From assembly GCF_050176255.1 (NCBI RefSeq), contig NZ_JBFXIE010000011.1: a stretch of 64,000 nucleotides of DNA; one strand, 5' to 3'. Of the stretch, positions 45,318 through 54,153 are shown in pieces. A model generated the notes under the pieces. The model did not search any database. It was not told where the DNA came from and was given only the letters and a program-made list of their open reading frames with translations. How positions within the stretch are numbered: the first letter of the stretch is position 1; each line of letters begins with the position of its first letter. The translations under genes and the position numbers were made by a program. This DNA is from JBFXIE01 sp050176255. GTDB taxonomy: Bacteria; Pseudomonadota; Gammaproteobacteria; Burkholderiales; Burkholderiaceae_C.

Positions 45318-45344
45318 CCCCGACGCCCACGAAAGAACATCCCC

Positions 45345-46049
45345 ATGAAGCGTACTTTCAAAATCTACCGTTACGACCCGGACAAGGACGCCAAGCCGTA
45401 CATGCAGACCGTCGAGCTGGAGCTTGACGGCCACGAGCGCATGCTGCTGGATGCCCTGGTCAAACTCAAGCAGATGGATCCTTCCATCTCGTTTCGCCGC
45501 TCCTGCCGCGAAGGGGTGTGCGGCTCTGACGCGATGAACATCAACGGCAAGAACGGCCTGGCCTGCCTGACGAACATGAAGACCCTCACGGGCGACATCG
45601 TCTTGAAGCCCCTGCCCGGCTTGCCCGTGATCCGCGACCTGATCGTGGACATGACACAGTTCTTCCAGCAGTACAACTCGATCAAGCCCTACCTGCAAAG
45701 CGACATCTACGCCTCGCCCAGCAAGGAGCGCCTGCAGTCGCCTGAAGAGCGTGAAGAGCTCAACGGCCTGTATGAATGCATCTTGTGCGCCAGCTGCTCC
45801 ACCAGTTGCCCATCGTTCTGGTGGAACCCAGACAAGTTTGTGGGCCCTGCGGGCCTGCTGCAGGCCTACCGCTTCATCGCGGACAGCCGCGACACGGCCA
45901 CCGGCGAGCGTCTGGACAACCTGGAGGATCCCTACCGCCTGTTCCGCTGCCACACCATCATGAACTGCGTGGACGTGTGTCCCAAGCACCTGAACCCTAC
46001 GCGCGCCATTGGCAAGATCAAGGAATTGATGGCACGCCGCGCCATCTGA
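45345..46049 (+). CDS. sdhB: Succinate dehydrogenase iron-sulfur subunit
   Basis: Carries electrons from FAD to quinone through three Fe-S clusters. The 234-residue protein has the 2Fe-2S Cys in SCREGVCGSDAMNINGKNGLAC, the 4Fe-4S Cys in CILCASCSTSCPSFWW and the 3Fe-4S Cys in CHTIMNCVDVCPKHLNP. The N-terminus reads MKRTFKIYRYDPDKD. It lies 27 bases after sdhA and five bases before sdhE. Confidence 0.98.
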   Translation: MKRTFKIYRYDPDKDAKPYMQTVELELDGHERMLLDALVKLKQMDPSISFRRSCREGVCGSDAMNINGKNGLACLTNMKTLTGDIVLKPLPGLPVIRDLIVDMTQFFQQYNSIKPYLQSDIYASPSKERLQSPEEREELNGLYECILCASCSTSCPSFWWNPDKFVGPAGLLQAYRFIADSRDTATGERLDNLEDPYRLFRCHTIMNCVDVCPKHLNPTRAIGKIKELMARRAI

Positions 46050-46054
46050 GAACC

Positions 46055-46327
46055 ATGGCCGACGAAGTACTGCTGGACGAACGCGAAGTAGCCATTTTGC
46101 GGTGGCGTTCCCGCCGCGGACTGGTCGAGAATGACCTGTTCATCGAGCGGTTCTTTACGACCCACGGCTCGCGCCTGACCGCTCGTCAGGCGCGAGGACT
46201 CACGGCATTGATGGACTTGTCGGATAACGACCTGCTGGACCTGCTGCTGCGCCGCACGGAGCCAGCGGGCGAGATCGACACCGACGAAGTCAAGGACGTG
46301 CTGAAACAGCTGCGCCAACGTGCATAG
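46055..46327 (+). CDS. sdhE: FAD assembly factor SdhE
   Basis: A 90-residue SdhE/Sdh5 protein that promotes covalent attachment of FAD to SdhA. The family motif RGxxE appears as RRGLVENDLF (about residues 20-29), followed by helices with LMDLSDNDLLDLLL. It sits within the sdh operon, five bases after sdhB and 42 bases before gltA. Confidence 0.92.
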   Translation: MADEVLLDEREVAILRWRSRRGLVENDLFIERFFTTHGSRLTARQARGLTALMDLSDNDLLDLLLRRTEPAGEIDTDEVKDVLKQLRQRA

Positions 46328-46369
46328 CACCCGGCCTTGTGCAAGGCAAACTACAAAAGGAAACTGGAA

Positions 46370-47680
46370 ATGAAACTGGCAGACAACAAAGCGACGCTCT
46401 CGTTCAGCAACGGCAGCCCCAGCGTGGAGCTTCCCGTGTACCAGGGCAGCATCGGCCCAGATGTGGTGGACATCCGCAAGCTGTACGCGCAGACCGGCAT
46501 GTTCACCTACGACCCCGGTTTCCTGTCCACGGCCTCCTGCCAGTCGTCCATTACCTACATCGACGGCGACAAGGGCGAGCTGCTGTACCGCGGCTACCCC
46601 ATCGAGCAACTGGCCGAAAAGTGCGACTACCTCGACACCTGCTACCTGCTGCTCAAGGGCGAACTGCCTGGCGCCACGCAGCGCGATGATTTCCACAAGC
46701 TGGTGCTGCAGCACACCATGGTGCACGAGCAGATGCAGTTCTTCCTGCGCGGTTTCTGCCGTGACGCACACCCCATGGCCGTGCTGACGGGCCTGGTGGG
46801 CGCAATGTCGGCCTTCTATCACGACAGCACCGACATCAATAACCCCCAGCACCGCGACATCGCTGCCATCCGGCTGATTGCCAAGATGCCCACGCTGGTG
46901 GCCATGGCCTACAAGTACGGCAAGGGTGAGCCCTACATGTACCCGCGCAACGACCTCTCGTATGCAGGTAACTTCCTGCGCATGATGTTCGGCACGCCGT
47001 GCGAGGACTACAAGGTCAACCCCGTGATCGAGCGCGCGATGGATCGCATCTTCATCCTGCACGCAGACCACGAGCAAAACGCCTCCACCTCCACCGTGCG
47101 CCTGTGCGGCTCGTCGGGCACCAACCCCTTCGCTGCCATCTCCGCTGGCGTGGCCTGCCTGTGGGGCCCTGCCCACGGCGGCGCCAACGAAGCCTGCCTG
47201 AACATGCTGGAAGACATCCAGCGCAACGGCGGCGTGGCCAAGGTGGGCGAGTTCATGGAGCAGGTCAAGGACAAGAACTCCGGCGTCAAGCTGATGGGTT
47301 TTGGCCACCGCGTGTACAAGAACTACGACCCCCGCGCCAAGCTCATGCAAGAGACTTGCAACGAAGTGCTGGCCGAGCTGGGTCTGGAAAAAGACCCGCT
47401 GTTCGCCCTGGCCAAGCAGCTCGAGAAGATTGCCCTGGAAGACGACTACTTCGTGCAGCGCAAGCTCTACCCGAATGTGGACTTCTACTCCGGCATCGTG
47501 CAGCGCGCCATCGGCATCCCGGTCAACCTGTTCACCGGCATTTTCGCGCTGGCCCGCACCGTCGGCTGGATTGCCCAGCTCAACGAGATGATCAGCGATC
47601 CCGAATACAAGATTGGCCGTCCACGCCAGTTGTTCACAGGTTCCGAACGCCGCGACGTACCCGACCTCAACAACCGCTGA
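46370..47680 (+). CDS. gltA: Citrate synthase
   Basis: Condenses oxaloacetate and acetyl-CoA to citrate. The 436-residue product is the large type II hexameric form of Gram-negative bacteria, with an N-terminal extension (MKLADNKATLSFSNGSPS) and IDGDKGELLYRGYPIEQLA. Active-site segments are LHADHEQNAS, GPAHGGANEA and MGFGHRVYKNYDPRA, then a FYSGIVQRAIGIP segment. ATG 46370 follows GGAAACTGGAA; the frame's upstream ATG at 46337 is unlikely. It ends the sdhCDABE-gltA run, with a strong terminator. Confidence 0.97.
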   Translation: MKLADNKATLSFSNGSPSVELPVYQGSIGPDVVDIRKLYAQTGMFTYDPGFLSTASCQSSITYIDGDKGELLYRGYPIEQLAEKCDYLDTCYLLLKGELPGATQRDDFHKLVLQHTMVHEQMQFFLRGFCRDAHPMAVLTGLVGAMSAFYHDSTDINNPQHRDIAAIRLIAKMPTLVAMAYKYGKGEPYMYPRNDLSYAGNFLRMMFGTPCEDYKVNPVIERAMDRIFILHADHEQNASTSTVRLCGSSGTNPFAAISAGVACLWGPAHGGANEACLNMLEDIQRNGGVAKVGEFMEQVKDKNSGVKLMGFGHRVYKNYDPRAKLMQETCNEVLAELGLEKDPLFALAKQLEKIALEDDYFVQRKLYPNVDFYSGIVQRAIGIPVNLFTGIFALARTVGWIAQLNEMISDPEYKIGRPRQLFTGSERRDVPDLNNR

Positions 47681-47695
47681 TAGGCGCGTTGCCTG

Positions 47696-47751
47696 CCCGC
47701 AGGCAACCGCTTCCCAAAGCCCGCACGCACTGGTTGCCTGCGGGCTTTTTT
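47696..47751 (+). terminator. Terminator of gltA with a competing upstream hairpin
   Basis: CCCGCAGGCAACC (47696-47708) pairs with GGTTGCCTGCGGG (47732-47744), followed by CTTTTTT. The left arm can instead pair with GTTGCCTG just upstream (47689-47695), and AAGCCCGCA (47717-47725) can pair with TGCGGGCTT, so alternative folds exist. Confidence 0.8.
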
Positions 47752-47900
47752 GTCTCTGCCACTGGGCCGCGCAAGCGCAGGCTCAGACTGCCGAATGCGC
47801 TTGAAATCGGCTTGCACGGCCGCCTTCATGGCTTATACCCCTACCCAGTAATAATGAAAAACACCTTGTTAACGCATACCAGATCGTCATATTTCTTTTA

Positions 47901-47915
47901 TACTCACCCATAGTA
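47901..47915 (+). promoter_or_regulatory. Probable FrmR operator
   Basis: TACT, seven bases (CACCCAT), AGTA is an inverted repeat of the RcnR/FrmR kind. It overlaps a TATACT -10 box (47899-47904) 62 bases before the frmR start codon. A repressor bound here would block frmR-frmA transcription. Confidence 0.5.
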
Positions 47916-47960
47916 CGAGAAAACTGCATTGTTTCAGGCTTTACGACAACCGCCAGCACC

Positions 47961-48227
47961 ATGCCACACAGCGCCGAGGACAAGCAACGCGCCATCACGC
48001 GGCTACGCCGTATCCGCGGCCAGGCCGAGGCCCTGGAACGCGCCGTAGAAGCGGGCAGCGACTGCGCGCCCCTTCTGCAGCAGCTTGCTGCCCTGCGCGG
48101 CGCCGTGCATGGGCTAATGGCCGACCTGCTCGACAGCCATATCCGCGAAACGCTGGCGCAGCAGCCCGCGCCCTCGCCTCAGGCGGTCGATGAAACCCTG
48201 TCCCTGCTGCGCTCGTATCTGAAATAA
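47961..48227 (+). CDS. frmR: Formaldehyde-responsive repressor, FrmR/RcnR family
   Basis: An 88-residue all-helical DNA-binding repressor of the CsoR/RcnR/FrmR family. The residues that make E. coli FrmR respond to formaldehyde (Pro2, Cys35 and His60) are all present at the same numbers here, and there is no extended Ni/Co ligand set of RcnR. It lies 36 bases before frmA, in line with self-regulated control of the detoxification genes. A candidate operator lies at 47901-47915. Confidence 0.9.
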   Translation: MPHSAEDKQRAITRLRRIRGQAEALERAVEAGSDCAPLLQQLAALRGAVHGLMADLLDSHIRETLAQQPAPSPQAVDETLSLLRSYLK

Positions 48228-48263
48228 CCTGCCCCTCTTTCAGTCAGCCCCAGGAGTCCTCCC

Positions 48264-49379
48264 ATGAAATCCCGCGCCGCCGTAGCCTTCAAAGCTGGTG
48301 AACCCCTGCAAATCGTCGAGATCGACGTCGCGCCGCCCCAAAAGGGCGAAGTGCTGGTCAAGATCACGCACACCGGCGTCTGCCACACAGACGCCTTCAC
48401 GCTCAGCGGCGACGACCCCGAGGGCATCTTCCCTGCCGTGCTGGGCCATGAGGGCGCGGGCATCGTGGTCGAAGTGGGCGAAGGCGTGACCAGCGTCAAG
48501 CCGGGCGACCACGTCATTCCGCTGTACACCGCCGAATGCGGCGAATGTCTGTTTTGCAAGAGCGGCAAGACCAACCTGTGCGTGGCCGTACGCGCCACGC
48601 AGGGCAAGGGCGTGATGCCAGATGGCACCACGCGCTTTTCATACAACGGTCAGCCCATTTATCACTACATGGGCTGCTCCACCTTCAGCGAATACACCGT
48701 GGTGGCCGAGGTGTCGCTGGCCAAGGTCAACCCCGACGCCAATCCCGAGCAAGTCTGCCTGCTGGGCTGCGGCGTGACCACCGGCCTGGGCGCGGTGAAG
48801 AACACCGCCAAGGTGCAACCGGGCGACTCAGTAGCCGTCTTCGGACTGGGCGGCATCGGGCTGGCGGTGATCCAGGGTGCCCAGCTGGCGAATGCCGGCC
48901 GGATCATCGCCATCGACACCAATCCGTCCAAGTTCGACCTGGCGCGCACCTTCGGCGCCACGGACTGCATCAACCCCAAGGACTACGACAAGCCAATCCA
49001 GCAAGTCATCGTCGAGATGACCGGATGGGGCGTGGACCACAGCTTCGAGTGCATCGGCAACGTCAATGTGATGCGTGCCGCGCTGGAATGCGCACACCGC
49101 GGTTGGGGCCAGAGCGTCATCATTGGCGTGGCCGGTGCGGGGCAGGAGATCAGCACCCGCCCCTTTCAGCTGGTCACCGGCCGCAAGTGGCTGGGCACGG
49201 CCTTTGGCGGCGTCAAGGGCCGCAGCGAGCTGCCCGGCATGGTCGAAGACGCGATGGCCGGCAAGATCCAGCTGGCGCCGTTTGTCACCCACACCATGGG
49301 CCTGACCGACATCAACCAGGCGTTCGACCTGATGCACGAAGGCAAGTCGATCCGTTCGGTGGTGCGCTACGCGGATTGA
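48264..49379 (+). CDS. frmA: S-(hydroxymethyl)glutathione dehydrogenase (class III alcohol dehydrogenase)
   Basis: Oxidises the glutathione-formaldehyde adduct to S-formylglutathione with NAD. The 371-residue zinc enzyme shows the catalytic zinc ligands in GVCHTDAFTLSG and GHEGAG, the structural zinc Cys in CGECLFCKSGKTNLC, and the cofactor motif FGLGGIGLAVIQGA with DTNPSKF. GGAG lies before the ATG. Its product is the substrate of FrmB, encoded 74 bases downstream. Glutathione comes from gshA, also in this window. Confidence 0.97.
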   Translation: MKSRAAVAFKAGEPLQIVEIDVAPPQKGEVLVKITHTGVCHTDAFTLSGDDPEGIFPAVLGHEGAGIVVEVGEGVTSVKPGDHVIPLYTAECGECLFCKSGKTNLCVAVRATQGKGVMPDGTTRFSYNGQPIYHYMGCSTFSEYTVVAEVSLAKVNPDANPEQVCLLGCGVTTGLGAVKNTAKVQPGDSVAVFGLGGIGLAVIQGAQLANAGRIIAIDTNPSKFDLARTFGATDCINPKDYDKPIQQVIVEMTGWGVDHSFECIGNVNVMRAALECAHRGWGQSVIIGVAGAGQEISTRPFQLVTGRKWLGTAFGGVKGRSELPGMVEDAMAGKIQLAPFVTHTMGLTDINQAFDLMHEGKSIRSVVRYAD

Positions 49380-49387
49380 AGCAGTAG

Positions 49388-49445
49388 CATTTTTTGGCTC
49401 TAGCGCTTATTTGACAAGCGCTTACAGCTATCAATACAGAAGCAA
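49388..49445. repeat. Dispersed palindromic repeat between frmA and frmB
   Basis: TAGCATTTTTTGGCTCTAGC, then GCTTATTTGACAAGCGC, TTACAGCTATCAATACAGAA. The arms TAGCGCTT and AAGCGCTTA make a strong hairpin. It fills almost the whole 74-base gap and may affect how much of frmB is transcribed or translated with frmA. Confidence 0.85.
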
Positions 49446-49453
49446 CCCAACCT

Positions 49454-50335
49454 ATGCCCCAATCCCTGGAACTGCTCTCCGCCCATGCCTGCTTTGGCGG
49501 CGAGCAGCGCTTTTACCGCCACGCATCGCGCACCGTCGGCCTGCCAATGCGCTTTGCCGTGTATCTGCCGCCCCGGGCGCTGGACAGCGCACATGTCGGC
49601 GAACGCGTACCCGCACTGCTTTACCTGGCGGGCCTGACGTGCACTGAAGAGACCTTCCCCACCAAGGCCGGCGCGCAGCGTCTGGCAGCAGAGCTGGGCA
49701 TGGCACTCATTACCCCCGACACCAGCCCGCGCGGCGCAGGTGTGGCAGGCGAAGCCGACGCCTGGGACTTTGGCGTGGGCGCGGGCTTTTACCTGGACGC
49801 CACGCAGGCGCCCTGGTCCACGCACTGGCGCATGGAAAGCTATCTGCTTCAGGAGTTGTTGCCGCTGGTCACCAGCGCGCTGCCAATTGACGCCGCCCGG
49901 CTGGGCATCTTCGGCCACAGCATGGGCGGGCATGGCGCGCTCACGCTGGCACTGCGCTACCCGGGCCGTTTCAAAAGCCTGTCGGCGCTGGCACCCATCT
50001 GCGCGCCCACGCAATGCCCCTGGGGTGAAAAAGCCTTCACTGGCTATCTGGGCGCCGACCGCTTGAGCTGGGGCGAGCACGACGCCACCGTGCTGATCGA
50101 AAACTACCCCGCCGCACCCTACCCGGGTGGCATCCTGATCGACCAGGGGCTTGCAGACAAATTCCTGCCCGACCAGTTGCACCCGCACCTGTTCGAGGCT
50201 GCCTGCGCATCAGCGGGCCAGCCGCTCACGCTGCGCCGCCACGCGGGCTACGACCACGGCTACTACTTCATCCAGAGCTTCATCGACGACCACCTGCGCC
50301 ACCACGCGCGGCAGTTGGGCGTGCCTGGGGCGTAA
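49454..50335 (+). CDS. frmB: S-formylglutathione hydrolase
   Basis: Hydrolyses S-formylglutathione to glutathione and formate. The 293-residue alpha/beta hydrolase has the nucleophile elbow GHSMGGHGAL with Ser156, the LYLAGLTCTEETF segment and the late GYDHGYYFI containing the catalytic His. It is the last gene of frmR-frmA-frmB and converges on the radical SAM gene with only two bases between the stop codons. Confidence 0.95.
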   Translation: MPQSLELLSAHACFGGEQRFYRHASRTVGLPMRFAVYLPPRALDSAHVGERVPALLYLAGLTCTEETFPTKAGAQRLAAELGMALITPDTSPRGAGVAGEADAWDFGVGAGFYLDATQAPWSTHWRMESYLLQELLPLVTSALPIDAARLGIFGHSMGGHGALTLALRYPGRFKSLSALAPICAPTQCPWGEKAFTGYLGADRLSWGEHDATVLIENYPAAPYPGGILIDQGLADKFLPDQLHPHLFEAACASAGQPLTLRRHAGYDHGYYFIQSFIDDHLRHHARQLGVPGA

Positions 50336-50337
50336 GC

Positions 50338-51528
50338 TCAAAACAGCACGCCTTGCCCCCGCGCCAGCGCCGGGCGGTACTGCGACAAGTCAAGCTCGGT
50401 GCGCTGGCGGTTCAGGCCCAGGCGCGCGCAGGTTTTCTCAAAGCGCTGGCGCAGCAGGTCGGCCCACAGGCCGGTGCCTTTCATGCGGGTGGCGTGGTGG
50501 CTGTCGTAGCTCTTGCCGGCTGCACGCGCGGCTGGGTCGATGCCGTGCAGATCCTGGATGCGCGCCATGACGCGCGCGGCGCGCTGCGGATAGTGCAGCT
50601 GCAGCCATTCGAGCATCAGCGCGTCCAGCTCCCACGGCAGACGGATCACCGTGTAGAAGGCCGAGGTAGCGCCCGCATCGCGCGCGGCGGCCAGCACCTG
50701 CTCCATATCTTCGGTGATGAAGGGAATCTGCGGCGCCACGCTCACGCCCACGGGCACGCCGGCATCGGCCAGCGCGCGTATGGTGCGCAGGCGCCGGTGC
50801 GGCGCGGCGGCGCGCGGCTCCAGCACACGCGCCAGCCGCGCGTCCAGCGTGGTGATGGTCACGTAGGCCGCGGCCAGGCGGCTGTGCGCCAGCGGGGCCA
50901 GCAAGTCCAGGTCGCGCTCCACGCCGCTGCTCTTGGTAATCAGCGAAAACGGGTGGCGCGCATCGTGCATCACCTCGATCAGTGCACGGGTCAGGCGCAG
51001 CTCGCGCTCCACGGGCTGGTAGCAGTCGGTGGCCGAGCCGATGTTGACCACCGACGGCCTGTGGCTGGCACGCGCCAGCTCGGTGCGCAATACGTCGGCA
51101 ATGTTGCGCCTGGCGATGATGCGCGTCTCGAAGTCCAGCCCCGGCGAGAGGTTGAGGTAGCTGTGCGTGGGCCGCGCGTAGCAGTAGATGCAACCATGCT
51201 CGCAGCCGCGATAGGGGTTTACCGACTGCTCGAAAAAGATATCGGGCGAGTCGTTGCTGCACAGTGCGCTGCGCGCGTCTTCAAGGATCACCTGGGTTGG
51301 CAAGGAAGTTGCGGCCGCATCACCCTGGTCATCCCGACCGTCCACACTGCCACTTGGTTCAACTGCCTGCGCACCCCAGCCATCATCGAAGGGCTCGCGC
51401 GCATTGCGCATGAAACGGTGGGACGGCTGGGAGGCCGCGCCGCGCCCCTTGAGCGCGCGCACAGGCACCCGCACCACGGCAGCGGGCCGCTGCGCGCCAG
51501 GGTCTTCGTCGTGCATGAATGACTGCAT
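50338..51528 (-). CDS. Radical SAM protein, PA0069/SplB-like family
   Basis: A roughly 396-residue radical SAM enzyme of unknown reaction. The cluster Cys occur as CEHGCIYCYARPTHS (CxxxCxxC), preceded by FEQSVNPYRG, and later NIGSATDCYQPVE and SLITKSSGVERDLDLL, which are typical of the PA0069 subgroup related to spore photoproduct lyase-like proteins. The N-terminal 65 residues before SVNPYRG are variable. Several ATGs (51528, 51516, 51540) could be the start and none has a good ribosome site. It has no partner genes. Confidence 0.82.
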   Translation of the reverse strand: MQSFMHDEDPGAQRPAAVVRVPVRALKGRGAASQPSHRFMRNAREPFDDGWGAQAVEPSGSVDGRDDQGDAAATSLPTQVILEDARSALCSNDSPDIFFEQSVNPYRGCEHGCIYCYARPTHSYLNLSPGLDFETRIIARRNIADVLRTELARASHRPSVVNIGSATDCYQPVERELRLTRALIEVMHDARHPFSLITKSSGVERDLDLLAPLAHSRLAAAYVTITTLDARLARVLEPRAAAPHRRLRTIRALADAGVPVGVSVAPQIPFITEDMEQVLAAARDAGATSAFYTVIRLPWELDALMLEWLQLHYPQRAARVMARIQDLHGIDPAARAAGKSYDSHHATRMKGTGLWADLLRQRFEKTCARLGLNRQRTELDLSQYRPALARGQGVLF

Positions 51529-51829
51529 GATCTGACACATCACAAGCTGTATGAATGAACAGTCATTCTGGCACTTTTTGACAGATCGCAACGCGCTACG
51601 CCTTTCTTCAGCACACGGCAAGCGCAGCAGCAATTCGCACTGCGCGCGTGTGTGATCGCTTGGCAAAACGCCGATCCCGACGCACAATCGCACCCCTTCG
51701 CGCATCAAGATGCGCGCAATCCACAGAACAAGCCTTGGCCCGGACAACCCCGTTGCCCGGGCTTTTGTCTGTCAGAACGCGTCTGCACAGTGGCCGCGTT
51801 TTCACCACCGTTTACGAGGAAGTCACACC

Positions 51830-52237
51830 ATGCAGAGCAAGCCCAACATCATCCTGTCGTCCCTGGACATGGATCGCATCGAAGCCCTGCTGGACAAACA
51901 AACCGCACCCTTCCCCGGACGCGAGGCGCTGGAGGCAGAGCTGAACCGCGCCGACGTGTTCGACCCCAAGGACATGCCGCCCAACGTGGTCACCATGAAT
52001 TCCACCGTGCGCTTCACGCTGCTGGAATCCGGCAAGTCCAACACGCTGACGTTGGTGTACCCCAGAGAAATGGACGGATCGGGCGAAAAGGTGTCGGTGT
52101 TCGCGCCCGTGGGCATTGCCCTGCTGGGCCTGAGTGTGGGCGATGAGTTTCAGATGCCCAGCCCCACGGGACAGGTCACGGTACGGGTGGATGCCATCGA
52201 GTTTCAACCCGAAAACGCGGGCGAGTTGCACCGCTGA
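51830..52237 (+). CDS. rnk: Nucleoside diphosphate kinase regulator Rnk
   Basis: A 135-residue protein of the Rnk subgroup of GreA/GreB C-terminal-domain proteins, which bind RNA polymerase. It begins MQSKPNIILSSLDMDRIEALL, followed by DMPPNVVTMNSTVRF and VSVFAPVGIALLGLSVGDEF. The N-terminal coiled coil is short, as in E. coli Rnk. GAGGA precedes the ATG. It is monocistronic. It was named for an effect on nucleoside diphosphate kinase levels; the molecular role is uncertain. Confidence 0.88.
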   Translation: MQSKPNIILSSLDMDRIEALLDKQTAPFPGREALEAELNRADVFDPKDMPPNVVTMNSTVRFTLLESGKSNTLTLVYPREMDGSGEKVSVFAPVGIALLGLSVGDEFQMPSPTGQVTVRVDAIEFQPENAGELHR

Positions 52238-52310
52238 AGCATCTCGGCTGCTGCAGCGCGACCAGTAACGCGGCGCGCAGCGGCTGCCTTGTTTTCTTAT
52301 TGCTTTCTGT

Positions 52311-53468
52311 TCAGTCCAGCGCTGCCATCAACGTCGTCGTCAACAGCCCCGCGCCCACCAGCCCGGCTTGCCAGCGTAGCGCAAGATTCCAGCTGGGCAC
52401 GTGACGCTCCACGTGCTCATACAGCACATGGCCCGCGTAGAGTGACAGCCCGAAGGCGATCACCATACCCGCCAGCGCAGCCGTCACCGACTGCGGCCAG
52501 AAATGGCTCTCCACGGCATTGACCAGCACACACACGGCAAAGTGCGCCAAAAACACCGAGTAAGACATCTGCCCCAGCCGACTCAAAGGTGACCAGCCTT
52601 GCCAGCGCGCCGTTGCCGGAAGGCGCATGACAGCCACCAATGCCAGCGATGTGGTGCCGGCCAGCGCGATGCGCGGGCGCCAGTCCAGCACCAACGCCGT
52701 CAGCACCAGCGCCGCCATCAGCAGCGCCCAACCCCAGGCAGCCGCACGGGGCGCCTGCACGGCCCACCAGGCCATCATGCCCAGACCGTAGGCGCCAAAG
52801 AAATACACGGCCCAGGTGTCCCAGTCTGCGTCGCGGTTGAAGTACAGCAGCGACGCTGCCACGCCCGCCACCACCAGGGCCTGCGCAAAGCTCACACCCC
52901 AAGGTCCGCGCGGCTCTTGCGCAGGCCCGCCGCCGCGCGCACGCAGGATCGCCGTAGCGCGGGATGCGCACGCCAGCACCAGCGTCATCAGCGCAAACAG
53001 CTGAAAGTCGATCGCCACATACCAAACACCGGCCGACAGCGATTCCTCGCCCAGCACCCCCTGCAGCAAGAGCGCATGCGCCAGCAATTGCACCAGGCCC
53101 GGCGGGTCAGACACGTAGGGCTGGTCAAACCACGGCTGCACCGCCGCCTGCACCACGATGGCCAACACCAGCGCCGCCGCATAAGGCACCACCAGGCGCA
53201 CAAAGCGCCGCGCGATGCGCTGCGCGGGGTCTGCAAAGCGCGCACTGCCTTGAGGCGCCAGACTGGATGCCGCAAGATAACCGCCCAGCACCAGGAACAC
53301 TTGCACTGCCATGCGCGCGTATTCGTACAGCCAGTCGATCACCCCGGGAATCACCTGGCGCGCCACGTCAGACATGGGACCATAAAACGCCAGGTGGTGC
53401 CAGACGATGGCGGCGCAGGCCAAGCCCTTGGTGCAGTCGATCAACGCACTGCGGCTAACGTGGGACAT
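52311..53468 (-). CDS. Acyltransferase 3 family membrane protein
   Basis: A 385-residue polytopic acyltransferase of the AT3/OafA-like family, which O-acylates extracellular sugars or other surface molecules. The N-terminus has DCTKGLACAAIVWHHL with the His essential in this family, and about ten hydrophobic segments follow, with RRFVRLVVPYAAAL and GVWYVAIDFQLFAL. The target is unknown, and no polysaccharide gene lies nearby. ATG 53468 is preferred over the in-frame TTG 53477. It overlaps no other gene. Confidence 0.82.
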   Translation of the reverse strand: MSHVSRSALIDCTKGLACAAIVWHHLAFYGPMSDVARQVIPGVIDWLYEYARMAVQVFLVLGGYLAASSLAPQGSARFADPAQRIARRFVRLVVPYAAALVLAIVVQAAVQPWFDQPYVSDPPGLVQLLAHALLLQGVLGEESLSAGVWYVAIDFQLFALMTLVLACASRATAILRARGGGPAQEPRGPWGVSFAQALVVAGVAASLLYFNRDADWDTWAVYFFGAYGLGMMAWWAVQAPRAAAWGWALLMAALVLTALVLDWRPRIALAGTTSLALVAVMRLPATARWQGWSPLSRLGQMSYSVFLAHFAVCVLVNAVESHFWPQSVTAALAGMVIAFGLSLYAGHVLYEHVERHVPSWNLALRWQAGLVGAGLLTTTLMAALD

Positions 53469-53654
53469 GGGTGGCAATCGGGAAGGCTTTCAGGCCCAGC
53501 AAGGGGCTGACCATCAAAGCCAGCAGCCCCGGGCCTACGCCTGCGAAAGAGAGGAAAGACAAAACAACGTCATTATTGTGCGCCTTTCATCACACTCATG
53601 CACGGCGCCAACAGCCACGTCGGCACTTTCTGTGCCCGGCGCCCAATCAAGGCC

Positions 53655-54101
53655 ATGGTGCAATTCAAAAACTCTTCCCACGGCGAACCGGCCATTTGTC
53701 TCGCACTCTTGGAGAGCGGGGCAGCCGCCGGGACATCAGCCGCGCCGTAGGCCAGATCTACGCCTTGCGGCCTCCGGCCGCAGAGCCGCTCAACGCCGAC
53801 CAGATCAAGGAGACATTGGAGTTCTCTCGCGCCAACAACGCCACCAGCATCGGGCTCAAGAATGAGGCCTGCCGGCCTGATACAGCTGCGCCATCAAAAG
53901 CGCCACGCCCAGCAGCGCATATGCGACATGTACGGGCTAATCGACCGGCTGATGACCCGGCGCGACGACTTGCAGCACCTGTCGCACGAAATCGACATGC
54001 AGCTCATGGAAATGGGCATGGCCGTGACGCTGCGGCGCGAACTCAAGAACCGCGTCACAGGTTCAAAGGGCCGCGCCCAACCCGATGAAACGGACGACTG
54101 A
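53655..54101 (+). pseudogene. Remnant of a GbsR/MarR-type regulator gene
   Basis: A broken gene. One frame reads TLGERGSRRDISRAVGQIYA and then LNADQIKETLEFSRANNATS, with degenerate matches to the start and helix-turn-helix of GbsR-like regulators. Another frame, from an ATG at 53862, continues with QQRICDMYGLIDRLMTRRDD and then LMEMGMAVTLRRELKNRV, matching the family's C-terminal helices. The middle of the domain (the recognition-helix end and wing) is missing, and an in-frame stop interrupts the first frame's neighbour, so a full protein cannot be made. The 79-codon ORF at 53862-54101 might still be translated. It ends just before the cyd terminator. Confidence 0.65.
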
Positions 54102-54116
54102 CCACAGTCCACCCGG

Positions 54117-54153
54117 AAAAGAAGAACAGCTCCCGAGGGAGCTGCTTTTGTTT
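54117..54153. terminator. Bidirectional terminator between cydX and the pseudogene
   Basis: CAGCTCCC and GGGAGCTG form an 8-bp stem at 54127-54144. On the minus strand TTCTTCTTTT follows, and on the plus strand CTTTTGTTT, so it can stop both convergent transcripts. Confidence 0.85.

Noticed and set aside
53471..54088. A continuous 205-codon frame over the regulator remnant
   Set aside because: Only its middle resembles the family; the first part overlaps the acyltransferase leader and the last part is out of frame with the conserved C-terminal helices, so it is chance openness over a pseudogene.
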